In this document: positions 1-7,082 of the stretch, piece after piece | How positions within the stretch are numbered: position 1 is the stretch's first letter | How the letters are laid out: every line of letters starts with the position of its first letter | Assembly (NCBI GenBank): GCA_027490225.1 | Contig: JAIXYK010000053.1 | Location: 1-64,000, forward strand | Length of the DNA: 64,000 bases | Source: Bacteroidota bacterium | GTDB taxonomy: Bacteria; Bacteroidota; Bacteroidia; M30B66 | Direction of reading: 5' to 3' | Program-made: the position numbers and the translations under genes | Notes under the pieces: model-generated | What the model was told of the DNA's origin: nothing | Databases searched by the model: none | What the model saw: the letters and a program-made list of their open reading frames with translations, nothing else

Positions 1-90
1 AAGGATATTAACAAAAACGGACTTATCAACAAAGAAAAAGAAGCAAAAAGAAAATTTACAACAACTAAAATAAATAAATTTGAAAACTAA
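1..90 (+). CDS. C-terminal end of an unidentified gene, cut by the window edge
   Basis: Frame 1 is open from the first base to a TAA at 88-90. It gives a Lys/Asn-rich 29-residue tail ending KINKFEN. The rest of the gene lies outside the window, so no family can be named. The next reading frame could in principle start at a TTG (80) inside this tail, but a better start with a signal peptide lies at 134. Confidence 0.45.
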   Translation, partial: KDINKNGLINKEKEAKRKFTTTKINKFEN

Positions 91-133
91 AACATGTAAA
101 CCATTTTTAGGAAAAGACACGCCGGTTCAGACA

Positions 134-712
134 ATGCAAAAACGAACATTCATATTGAACATTCTAATCTTGTTTGGACAACTTTCATTTGGACAGACTT
201 ATAGTTCTTTGATAACAGATAATGAAATTTATGACTTCCTCAATTGGATGACAAAAACAGAGAAAAAATATGACGAAGAACCATTTTTGATACGCAAAAA
301 TATTTACTATAAAATGTCATCTTGGGACACAGCCAATTTTGTTAGGACTGACAGTATTAATAAACCCATTTCGGAATTTGACCGCCAATATTTATTTAAA
401 AAAAGAGGTGGTTCAGACACAATTTTCAAGACAGCGGACAAGGATTTTTTGCTTAAACAGTATTATGCAATCAAAGACACTATATGGCATAATGGATTTA
501 AGAAATCTAAACTTACAAAAAATAAAAGCCAGATTAGACCAAACCGATATTATTATTCTTTACCACTTTTTTCAAATGACAAAAACTATGTTGTAGTTCG
601 CAAGACATATTATTGCGGCAGTTTATGTGCATATTTTGGCTTTTATATTTACAGAAAAACTAACAAATTGAAATGGGAGTTTGTGACTTGTATAAATTGT
701 GGAATGAGTTAA
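134..712 (+). CDS. Small secreted protein of unknown function
   Basis: 192 residues from the ATG at 134. I prefer this start over the upstream in-frame TTG at 80 because it places a signal peptide (MQKRTFILNILILFGQLSFG, then Q) at the N-terminus. The mature protein is rich in Lys, Tyr and Asp. Its C-terminus has four cysteines in two pairs (CGSLC and CINC), which suggests disulfides in an exported protein. I do not recognise the family. The gene ends 31 nt before an attC-like palindrome (744-872), so gene plus palindrome has the layout of an integron cassette. No other partner is visible. Confidence 0.65.
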   Translation: MQKRTFILNILILFGQLSFGQTYSSLITDNEIYDFLNWMTKTEKKYDEEPFLIRKNIYYKMSSWDTANFVRTDSINKPISEFDRQYLFKKRGGSDTIFKTADKDFLLKQYYAIKDTIWHNGFKKSKLTKNKSQIRPNRYYYSLPLFSNDKNYVVVRKTYYCGSLCAYFGFYIYRKTNKLKWEFVTCINCGMS

Positions 713-743
713 ACTTTGAACAATGACAGACGAAAAAGCAGCT

Positions 744-872
744 GCTAACACATGGCAAGCGTAAAAAGCACATTTAGGTTCGTATAGAAGATTTTAGTAG
801 TTTTGGGCTTCATGGTTTCGTAGGAACTTTTTAGGTTGAAATGCTTTCTACGCCTGCCATGGGAACGTTAGC
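744..872. repeat. attC-like imperfect palindrome 1
   Basis: 129 bp bounded by GCTAAC (744-749) and GTTAGC (867-872). The arms pair over CATGGCAAGCGTAAAAAGCA against TGCTTTCTACGCCTGCCATG, with only a few mismatches. The right arm carries an extra GGAAC next to the end box, so the stem has an unpaired bulge on one strand, as attC sites do. The outer boxes resemble but do not match the classical RYYYAAC/GTTRRRY consensus. The loop contains a 28-nt core (777-804) shared with 5366-5393. It lies between the stop of one gene and the start of the next (893). Confidence 0.55.
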
Positions 873-892
873 AAACATTTAAATGAGATAAA

Positions 893-3070
893 ATGAGACT
901 TAAAATTCTCAAAATCACGATTATTATGTTCATTTGTTCAACTATGAACAGTTTTTCCCAAACTTATTTACAACAAATGGGAAGTGCGATAAATGGTGAA
1001 GCAGCGAACGATAGATCTGGAAAATCAATTTCAAGCAGCAATAATGGCAATACAGTTGCAATAGGCGCGTATTTTAATGATGGAAATGGCTCAAATTCAG
1101 GTCATGTTCGAGTTTATGAATGGAATTCAACTTCATGGGTTCAAAAAGGATTGGATGTAAATGGTGAAGCAGCTGATGATTGGTCAGGCTTTTCAGTAAG
1201 TTTAAGTTCTGATGGTAACAATGTTGCAATTGGTGCCCCAAATAATGATGGAAGTGGTTTAAATGCAGGACATGTAAGAGTTTATAGATGGATTTCAAAT
1301 GCTTGGGTGTTACTAGGCTCTGATATTAATGGTGTTGCCGCTGGAGATGGATTTGGAAATTCTGTTTCATTAAGTGATGACGGACTGAATTTAGCTGTTG
1401 GAGGTATTGGAGATGCCCTAGATCCTGGCTATGTCCGAGTTTTTTCATGGAATGGTAGTTCCTGGATACCGAAAGGAGTAATCCTTAATGGAGAAAGTGC
1501 AGAAGATTGGTTTGGTGAATCGGTCTCTTTAAATGCAGATGGTAGCATACTTGCTGTTGGTGCTCCTATGAACGATGGCAATGGTACAACATCAGGTCAT
1601 GCTCGTGTTTTTTCTTGGAATGGAAGTGCTTGGATACAACTTGGTAGTGATATTGATGGTATAACAGCTAATAGTTTTTGTGGAAAATCAGTTCAACTTA
1701 ATAATATAGGTAATCGATTAATTGTCGGATCGCCTTATTATTCCCCTTCAGGTCAAGTCAGAGTTTTCGAATGGAATGGAATCTCTTGGACGCAAGTCGG
1801 AACAGATATTTACGGAGAAGATGCCAACGAACAATTTGGAATTTCGACGGCAATTAGTGGTGATGGGAATACAATACTTGCTGGTGCTTTTGGCAATAGC
1901 GATGAAGGTTCACTTGCAGGAAGTGCCAGAGTATATTCATGGAATGGAACAGCTTGGGAACAATTAGGAAATGATTTGGATGGTGTTAGTGCAAATGACC
2001 AATGTGGATTAGCAGTTTCTATTAGTGGTAATTCAAATGTAATTTCTGTGGCTTCATATTTAAATTCGACAAATGGAGCTTCTTCGGGACATGTGCGGAA
2101 TTGGAACGTTTGCCAAGTTTCAAATTCATTTGACATACAAACAGCCTGTCAATCTTTCACTTGGATAAATGGTACAACTTACACTTCTGATAATAACACA
2201 GCTACATTCACTTTTCCTGGTGCATCATCAACAGGTTGCGATAGCATTGTTACTTTGAATTTAACAATTATCCCAAGTTCAGAGAGTACAGTTGTAGAGA
2301 GTTCTTGTGGATATTACACTTGGATAAATGGAATTACGTATACTTCCAATAATAATACAGCAACTTATACTTTGCCAAATGGAGCAGTCTCTGGCTGTGA
2401 CAGTATTATAAACTTAAATCTCACTATTTTTCCAATCGCCCAAAGTATTGATGAAATTGTTTCATGTTCCCAAATTACATGGATTGACGGGAATACTTAT
2501 AATAGTAACAATAATATCGCTTCATATACTTATATAGGTGGTGCAACAAATGGATGTGACAGTGTTGTAACATTAGATTTAACAATAAACAGTGTTACAA
2601 ATATTTCGACTACTTTATCTGGTTCAAACAACAGCATTTCTTCAAATAATGCTTCTGCTAACTACATTTGGTTAGATTGTAACAATAATTTTTCAGTAAT
2701 TCCTGGTCAAACCTCACAAACTTTTACTCCAATATCAAATGGAAATTATGCCGTTCAACTTACCCAAAATGGCTGTATTGACACTTCAGATTGTGTTCTA
2801 ATCACAACAGTTGGCATTTTTGAAAGTGAACTGGAAAAAATGTTTCAGATCTATCCAAACCCAACCAATGGTAATTTCTCAATTGATTTAGGAAAATCAT
2901 TGGATTATGTGAATATTCAAATTATAGATTTACAAGGACGAACCGTGTTTAATCAGAACTACAATAATGTCAAAATTCTTGATATAGCTTTTAAAAAACC
3001 TATGGGACTATATTTCTTGGCTATTTCAAACGATCAAGAGTTAAAGGTAATTAGATTAGTGAAGAACTAA
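893..3070 (+). CDS. T9SS-exported FG-GAP-like repeat protein
   Basis: 725 residues with a signal peptide ending FSQ near residue 23. Residues about 25-400 are seven or eight ~50-residue repeats of the form 'NGExAxDxSGxSVSLSxDGxxVAIGAP...GHVRVYxWNGxxW', which resemble FG-GAP/integrin-type beta-propeller blades. Three ~48-residue Cys modules follow (SCxxYTWINGxTYTSNNNTA...GCDSIVTLNLTI), then a Trp/Cys Ig-like module and a type A sorting domain starting YPNPTNGNFSI. It is likely a cell-surface or released adhesin-like protein exported by the type IX system. It sits alone between two attC-like palindromes, the second starting 8 nt after the stop, which is the spacing expected of a cassette gene. 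Confidence 0.85.
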   Translation: MRLKILKITIIMFICSTMNSFSQTYLQQMGSAINGEAANDRSGKSISSSNNGNTVAIGAYFNDGNGSNSGHVRVYEWNSTSWVQKGLDVNGEAADDWSGFSVSLSSDGNNVAIGAPNNDGSGLNAGHVRVYRWISNAWVLLGSDINGVAAGDGFGNSVSLSDDGLNLAVGGIGDALDPGYVRVFSWNGSSWIPKGVILNGESAEDWFGESVSLNADGSILAVGAPMNDGNGTTSGHARVFSWNGSAWIQLGSDIDGITANSFCGKSVQLNNIGNRLIVGSPYYSPSGQVRVFEWNGISWTQVGTDIYGEDANEQFGISTAISGDGNTILAGAFGNSDEGSLAGSARVYSWNGTAWEQLGNDLDGVSANDQCGLAVSISGNSNVISVASYLNSTNGASSGHVRNWNVCQVSNSFDIQTACQSFTWINGTTYTSDNNTATFTFPGASSTGCDSIVTLNLTIIPSSESTVVESSCGYYTWINGITYTSNNNTATYTLPNGAVSGCDSIINLNLTIFPIAQSIDEIVSCSQITWIDGNTYNSNNNIASYTYIGGATNGCDSVVTLDLTINSVTNISTTLSGSNNSISSNNASANYIWLDCNNNFSVIPGQTSQTFTPISNGNYAVQLTQNGCIDTSDCVLITTVGIFESELEKMFQIYPNPTNGNFSIDLGKSLDYVNIQIIDLQGRTVFNQNYNNVKILDIAFKKPMGLYFLAISNDQELKVIRLVKN

Positions 3071-3077
3071 AACGTTT

Positions 3078-3206
3078 GCTAACAGCAGTTTTGCGATAAG
3101 TGGGCATTGTAGCGTGTTTGAGGCTTTTGTTTTTCTTGATATATTCGTCTAATCTAAAGCATTTCGTTCCCCAATTCCGCTCATCGCAAAGCTGCGGAAC
3201 GTTACC
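3078..3206. repeat. attC-like imperfect palindrome 2
   Basis: 129 bp, the same length as palindrome 1. The left arm is GCTAACAGCAGTTTTGCGAT. The right arm is ATCGCAAAGCTGC, a GGAAC bulge, then GTTACC. The stem pairs almost throughout and again has the unpaired GGAAC on the right arm only. The loop sequence is unrelated to palindrome 1. It begins 8 nt after the stop of the upstream T9SS gene. Confidence 0.55.
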
Positions 3207-3285
3207 CGTAAGTTATGTCCTGTCTTCTCCTGAAAAAGTCTGACTTGACAGAATTATCACTTTGCCAAGTCAGACAACTTAAACC

Positions 3286-4182
3286 TTATTTCTTAAAAAA
3301 TTGTGAATGCTGACCAACCCAAGCCTCAATAGATGTCATCTTAACGGGTAGTTTTTCTAAGACCTCTGACATATTCGGAGAAAACATAATAGGATATTGT
3401 TTCGTATCAGCTATCTGTTGGTATACTTCTTCAGCACCTTTTCCAGCACCCGCTCCAAATAGCCCATCTAAAATTTGACCAAATTCTTTAGGTGGCATTG
3501 GGAAGTAAGAAATTTTTTGGTTCAAACCGATTGAAAATTTTTCGGCTAATTGATTACCTGTGAGGTTTTCAATTCCACTCACTAGAAAACTTTCATCAGC
3601 TAGTTCAGGTTTAAAAATTGCTTCTGCAACAAATGCTGCTACATCTTGAGTTGCTATCCAACCAATAGGCATTTCTTCAGGAGTTGGGTATGCTACCTTT
3701 TTGTCATTGATTACAAAAGGAGCTGTCCAGGGACCTAAAAGATTTTCGGCATAAACTGAGGGTTGAACAATAATGAAGGGCAATCCGCTTTCTTTTAAAT
3801 AGTTGGCAATATCAATTCTAATATCCATCGCAGGATTACCAATTTTAACAGGAAGAATAAAACCACTAGAATTCCAAACCAACAATTTTACATTATTGAC
3901 AACGGCTGCATCAATCGCATTTTTGGCATAAGCAAAACCATCAATAGGATTTGCAAGAAAGAATGGCACTAACAAAGAAATAACATCCACACCTTTAGAA
4001 ATTTCTTTCAATCGGTTTGCTTCTGACATATCCGCTAACAAAGCCGTTGCTCCCGCATGGGTTAACTTAAGCAAGTTGCTTTCTGTGTGTGTAGTTGCAT
4101 AAACCTCAGCACCTTTGTTCAATAGTGCTTTAATGACAGGAAATTGTTGAGAGCCTGCCGCTCCGTAAACTAGTACTTTCAT
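3286..4182 (-). CDS. NmrA-like NAD(P)-binding oxidoreductase, probable quinone/electrophile reductase
   Basis: 298 residues from the ATG at 4182. This start puts the nucleotide-binding motif VYGAAGSQQFPV at residues 5-16, as the family requires; the longer open frame to 4305 would add an unlikely 41-residue leader and run through the shared promoter. The protein is an atypical short-chain dehydrogenase of the NmrA/QorB type (Rossmann fold, no catalytic Tyr-Lys pair evident). It is divergent from an HxlR regulator (4296) with a large dyad between them. In bacteria this pairing usually means redox- or quinone-inducible control of the reductase. The substrate cannot be deduced from sequence. Confidence 0.8.
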   Translation of the reverse strand: MKVLVYGAAGSQQFPVIKALLNKGAEVYATTHTESNLLKLTHAGATALLADMSEANRLKEISKGVDVISLLVPFFLANPIDGFAYAKNAIDAAVVNNVKLLVWNSSGFILPVKIGNPAMDIRIDIANYLKESGLPFIIVQPSVYAENLLGPWTAPFVINDKKVAYPTPEEMPIGWIATQDVAAFVAEAIFKPELADESFLVSGIENLTGNQLAEKFSIGLNQKISYFPMPPKEFGQILDGLFGAGAGKGAEEVYQQIADTKQYPIMFSPNMSEVLEKLPVKMTSIEAWVGQHSQFFKK

Positions 4183-4244
4183 TTTTTTTAATTTTTTTGT
4201 TAATTGTGTTGCAAACATATTTACCTTTGCTATATAAAATATAC

Positions 4245-4282
4245 TACTATACCAATATATACTAGTATATTTAAGTATAGTA
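4245..4282. promoter_or_regulatory. Nested palindromic operator between the NmrA-like and HxlR genes
   Basis: The 38-bp dyad is centred between 4263 and 4264. The outer arms TACTATAC (4245-4252) and GTATAGTA (4275-4282) are exact complements, each separated by 4 nt from a perfect 14-bp palindrome ATATACTAGTATAT (4257-4270). It overlaps the AT-rich promoter region of both divergent genes and ends 13 nt before the HxlR start, so binding there could repress both genes. TACT...AGTA symmetry is consistent with HxlR-family (DUF24) operators; that HxlR binds it is inference. Confidence 0.65.
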
Positions 4283-4295
4283 ACACAATTGTAAT

Positions 4296-4646
4296 ATGTA
4301 TACAAAAGGAGAATGCACTGAGTTTATAAGACCTGTAAGGGATGTTTTGGAAATAATAAATGGGAAATGGAAATTGCCTATTTTAATTGCATTGGCTTTT
4401 GGAAACAAACGCTTCAAGGAATTAGAAAGAGACGTAGCTGGAATAACACCAAAAATGCTTTCAAAAGAATTGCGAGACTTAGAAATGAATGAACTGGTAA
4501 AGCGTACAGTTTATGATACAATTCCTGCAACTGTAGAATACTCATTGACAGACTATGGCAAATCATTAGATGATGTTATAGCTGCACTGCGAGACTGGGG
4601 AAAGAAACATAGAAAAAAGCTATATAAAAAAGAGGAAATTGAATAA
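4296..4646 (+). CDS. HxlR-family winged-helix transcriptional regulator
   Basis: 116 residues, the usual length for the family. The HxlR signature is clear: 'VLEIINGKWKLPILIAL' near residues 18-34, followed by 'RFKELERDVAGITPKMLSKEL' and a wing region (TVEYSLTDYGKSL). A single Cys at residue 7 (GEC) is in the N-terminal position used for thiol sensing in YodB/QorR-type members, so redox or electrophile sensing is plausible. It is transcribed divergently from the NmrA-like reductase and probably represses both through the dyad at 4245-4282. Protein and DNA ligands are inferred. Confidence 0.88.
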   Translation: MYTKGECTEFIRPVRDVLEIINGKWKLPILIALAFGNKRFKELERDVAGITPKMLSKELRDLEMNELVKRTVYDTIPATVEYSLTDYGKSLDDVIAALRDWGKKHRKKLYKKEEIE

Positions 4647-4763
4647 TAAAAGAAACAAATCAAATACACCTTCGCTTACCATGGGTAAGTTAGTGGATAT
4701 TACTTCGCCGGTTCAAACATCAAATTACAGTCAAAACATAAACTTTTTTCTTTAAACTAAACA

Positions 4764-5132
4764 ATGGCTGACGAAATAAAGAAACATAAATTTAAAAGAA
4801 GTGCGGACCTTCAAATTGAGGTTGTGCCATTGCAGGCATTAACAACATTAAATAAAGACCATTTAGTTACACCACATCGGACAAATTTTTATCACATTTT
4901 TTTATTTGAAAATTGCCAACCAACTCACTCTGTAGACTTCCAACAAATCAAAATAGAACCTTACTCTTTATTGTTTATTGACAAAGACCGTGTGCATCAG
5001 TTTGACAAACTGCTGAATTACCAAGGACAAGTTCTAATATTTACTGAGGACTTTTTTTGCACAACTGAAAATGACACCAGATTTTTGAGAAGCAGCATAT
5101 TATTCAATGACCTTGCAAGCGCATACACCTAA
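4764..5132 (+). CDS. Truncated AraC-type regulator: sensor domain only
   Basis: 122 residues. The sequence matches the N-terminal cupin/arabinose-binding-like half of AraC-family regulators (TNFYHIFLFENCQPTHSVDF, then 'PYSLLFIDKDRVHQFD' and 'GQVLIFTEDFF'). Full-length members run to about 280-300 residues with two C-terminal helix-turn-helix motifs, which are absent. The frame ends a few residues after 'SSILFND' where an attC-like palindrome begins, and its stop codon lies inside the palindrome's left box (ACCTAAC). The DNA-binding half therefore seems to have been lost at the element junction. It may be a remnant or a dominant-negative sensor; I favour remnant. Confidence 0.6.
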   Translation: MADEIKKHKFKRSADLQIEVVPLQALTTLNKDHLVTPHRTNFYHIFLFENCQPTHSVDFQQIKIEPYSLLFIDKDRVHQFDKLLNYQGQVLIFTEDFFCTTENDTRFLRSSILFNDLASAYT

Positions 5133-5250
5133 CACAATTTTGGCAAAAGTGGCGGTTCAGTGCTCCGAAGATACATTTATGGTTAATCAAACATTTGTTC
5201 TCCGCATCAACATTTGTGGTGAAAATTGCCACATTCGCCAAGTTGAAAAG
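5128..5250. repeat. attC-like imperfect palindrome 3 (degenerate)
   Basis: The left arm CAATTTTGGCAAAAGTGGCGG (5134 onward) pairs imperfectly with TTGCCACATTCGCCAAGTTG (5226-5245). The left box ACCTAAC (5127-5133) does fit RYYYAAC; the right box is decayed. It overlaps the end of the truncated AraC-like gene. The pairing is weaker than in the first two elements. Confidence 0.4.
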
Positions 5251-5433
5251 CAATAGCTCTTATAATCGTTTGAACTACTAAGGTCAGTAATTGAGTTGTT
5301 TTTTTAAATTAGTTTTCTGTTAAGATTTTATGTTTTTGCTTTTTTTACCGCAGAAAGGATATCTCGGTTCAAATAGAATATTTTAGTAGTTTTGAATCGG
5401 AACAAATCTTTTATCCGCTAGAATTTATACCTT
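5251..5433. other. Non-coding stretch with a fourth hairpin carrying the shared 28-nt core
   Basis: No credible gene lies between the truncated regulator and the MBL-fold gene. Positions 5347-5416 form an imperfect hairpin (ACCGCAGAAAGGATATCT opposite AAATCTTTTATCCGCT). Its centre, 5366-5393, matches 777-804 in palindrome 1 at 25 of 28 positions (GGTTC..ATAGAA.ATTTTAGTAGTTTT). It ends about 20 nt before the next start codon. Confidence 0.45.
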
Positions 5434-6147
5434 ATGTCTAAAATAATGCAAGTCTCAACTAGCCTCTGGAAAATTGAAATAGGAATAGTTAATGTCTATC
5501 TTATTAAAACCAAGGATGGATTGGTATTGGTTGATGCTGCTTGGCCAAATAAAGCGGACGCTATATTAGAGGGCGTGAAACAAACAGGTCATGACGCAGC
5601 AGATATCAAGCATTTAATGCTCACCCACGGTCATGTTGACCATGCGGGTAGTGCTGCGGAAATAAGCAAGCGTACAGGAGCGAAGTTGTACGTCCATGTT
5701 GCCGACCTTACCCTAACTTCCAAGGGGGAAACTGGATACGATGGAATTACGGTTACACCGGGCATTATTCCAAGACTCGTCTATCGGTTCGTCATTAAAC
5801 CAGGAGGCACGAAATACGAATCTTTTCCTGTTGATAAAACCATAGGAGACGGGGAAATACTTCCATTTGCCAATGATATAGAAGTTATTCATACACCAGG
5901 ACATTGTGCCGGTCATGTATCATTTTTACTGCCCCAAGATGGAATATTAATAGCAGGTGATATCTGTTCAAACGTGATGGGATTAAGCTATGCTACCATT
6001 AATGAGGATAGGGCTTTAGCGCGAAAGTCTATTTTGAAAGTGGCAGATTTTCCCTTTGAGCAAGCTGTTTTTGGGCACGGAAACCCATTAAAAAAGCGCG
6101 CTAATCAGCTGCTAAAAGAAAGGTTTATAGATGTGAAGCTGAAGTAG
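5434..6147 (+). CDS. MBL-fold metallo-hydrolase
   Basis: 237 residues, typical for a single-domain metallo-beta-lactamase-fold enzyme. Metal ligands are visible: HxHxDH at 65-70 (THGHVDH), His157 in TPGH, Asp176 in AGD, and a late His in GHGNP. All the residues for a dinuclear zinc or iron centre are therefore present. There is no signal peptide, so it should be cytoplasmic. Glyoxalase II-like, lactonase-like or general hydrolase roles are possible and the sequence does not choose between them. It is a single gene with no co-directional partner. Confidence 0.85.
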   Translation: MSKIMQVSTSLWKIEIGIVNVYLIKTKDGLVLVDAAWPNKADAILEGVKQTGHDAADIKHLMLTHGHVDHAGSAAEISKRTGAKLYVHVADLTLTSKGETGYDGITVTPGIIPRLVYRFVIKPGGTKYESFPVDKTIGDGEILPFANDIEVIHTPGHCAGHVSFLLPQDGILIAGDICSNVMGLSYATINEDRALARKSILKVADFPFEQAVFGHGNPLKKRANQLLKERFIDVKLK

Positions 6148-6317
6148 CACGAATGAACAACATTGGATTTTATGCAAGGGCATTTAAGCAGATGATAAAA
6201 AATAAATAATTCAAAAAATAAATTGCAGCTGCTTTCAAATAAAATACGTTTGATTGAGTATGAGAGCTTATTTTAACACATTCAGAGTGCTTTTTTTAAT
6301 TCACACTAAATATTTTT

Positions 6318-7082
6318 TTAAGGGTGCTTCCGCTCAAATAGAATTGATTTAACTTCTGGAAGTCTCCGACGAGAAACAGGTATCTCTGTTCCATCCTGTA
6401 AAACCAAATTATTACTAGACGATAAGCGTTCCACATAATTAAAATGAACCAAATGTGATTTATGCACCCGCTGAAATACTCGCTCGTTCAGCATGGCTTC
6501 AATATCACTTAGCGTCCGCGAGGCCAAGAATTTTTTATTTGAATTGAGATAAATCATGGTGTAATTTGAATCGGCTTCACACCGCACAATCTCACTTACT
6601 TTAAAGTGATATTCTCCTTGTTTTGTTGGAATAATTAACTGAAGATTATTTTCATTTTTAACATTCAAATTATGTCGAAGGTTTTCCAAACGCGCTCTCA
6701 TCAATGCTTTGTCTGGAATAATAAAGTATCGCTCAACAGATTTCTTCAGTTCAAATTGATCGATTGGTTTCAATAAATAATCTAGAGCACTGTATCGAAT
6801 GGCTTGAATGGCATATTCGCTGTACGAAGTGATGAATATCACCTCAAAAGAAATGTCTTTCAACTGGTCTAAAATATCGAATCCACTCAGTTGAGGCATT
6901 CGAATATCCATGAAAACAAGTTCAGGAAGCAATACTTTTAATTCATTTTTGGCTTTTTGTGCATCTTGAAAAACACCAATTATCTCAATCGTTTCGCCAA
7001 ATTGTTTTTCCAACGAAGCGCTCAGTTCCGAGAGAATAAAAGGATCATCATCGATCAAGCAAGTCCTTATTTTGGTGCTCAT
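6318..7082 (-). CDS. LytTR-family response regulator
   Basis: 254 residues. The N-terminal receiver has acidic residues DDD at 11-13, the phospho-acceptor Asp59 (LVFMDIRMP) and a C-terminal LytTR DNA-binding domain (about 148-250, with 'EADSNYTMIYL' and 'RVHKSHLVHFNYV'). It is the transcriptional output of the hybrid kinase encoded immediately upstream. Its ATG overlaps the kinase stop by 4 nt (7079-7082), so the two are translationally coupled. LytTR proteins bind pairs of short direct repeats; the targets are not known here. Confidence 0.93.
   Translation of the reverse strand: MSTKIRTCLIDDDPFILSELSASLEKQFGETIEIIGVFQDAQKAKNELKVLLPELVFMDIRMPQLSGFDILDQLKDISFEVIFITSYSEYAIQAIRYSALDYLLKPIDQFELKKSVERYFIIPDKALMRARLENLRHNLNVKNENNLQLIIPTKQGEYHFKVSEIVRCEADSNYTMIYLNSNKKFLASRTLSDIEAMLNERVFQRVHKSHLVHFNYVERLSSSNNLVLQDGTEIPVSRRRLPEVKSILFERKHP

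Noticed and set aside
80-133. TTG start for the first secreted protein
   Set aside because: It overlaps the end of the upstream frame, and the ATG at 134 gives a proper signal peptide.
4183-4305. Extended N-terminus of the NmrA-like protein
   Set aside because: The extra 41 residues run through the palindromic operator and precede the Rossmann motif; family members start close to it.
4660-4730. Short CTTACC/GGTAAG hairpin and CGCCGGTTCA motif after the HxlR gene, possible further attC-like element
   Set aside because: The arms are too short and no end boxes are visible; the CGGTTCA similarity with the other elements is too short to support a call.
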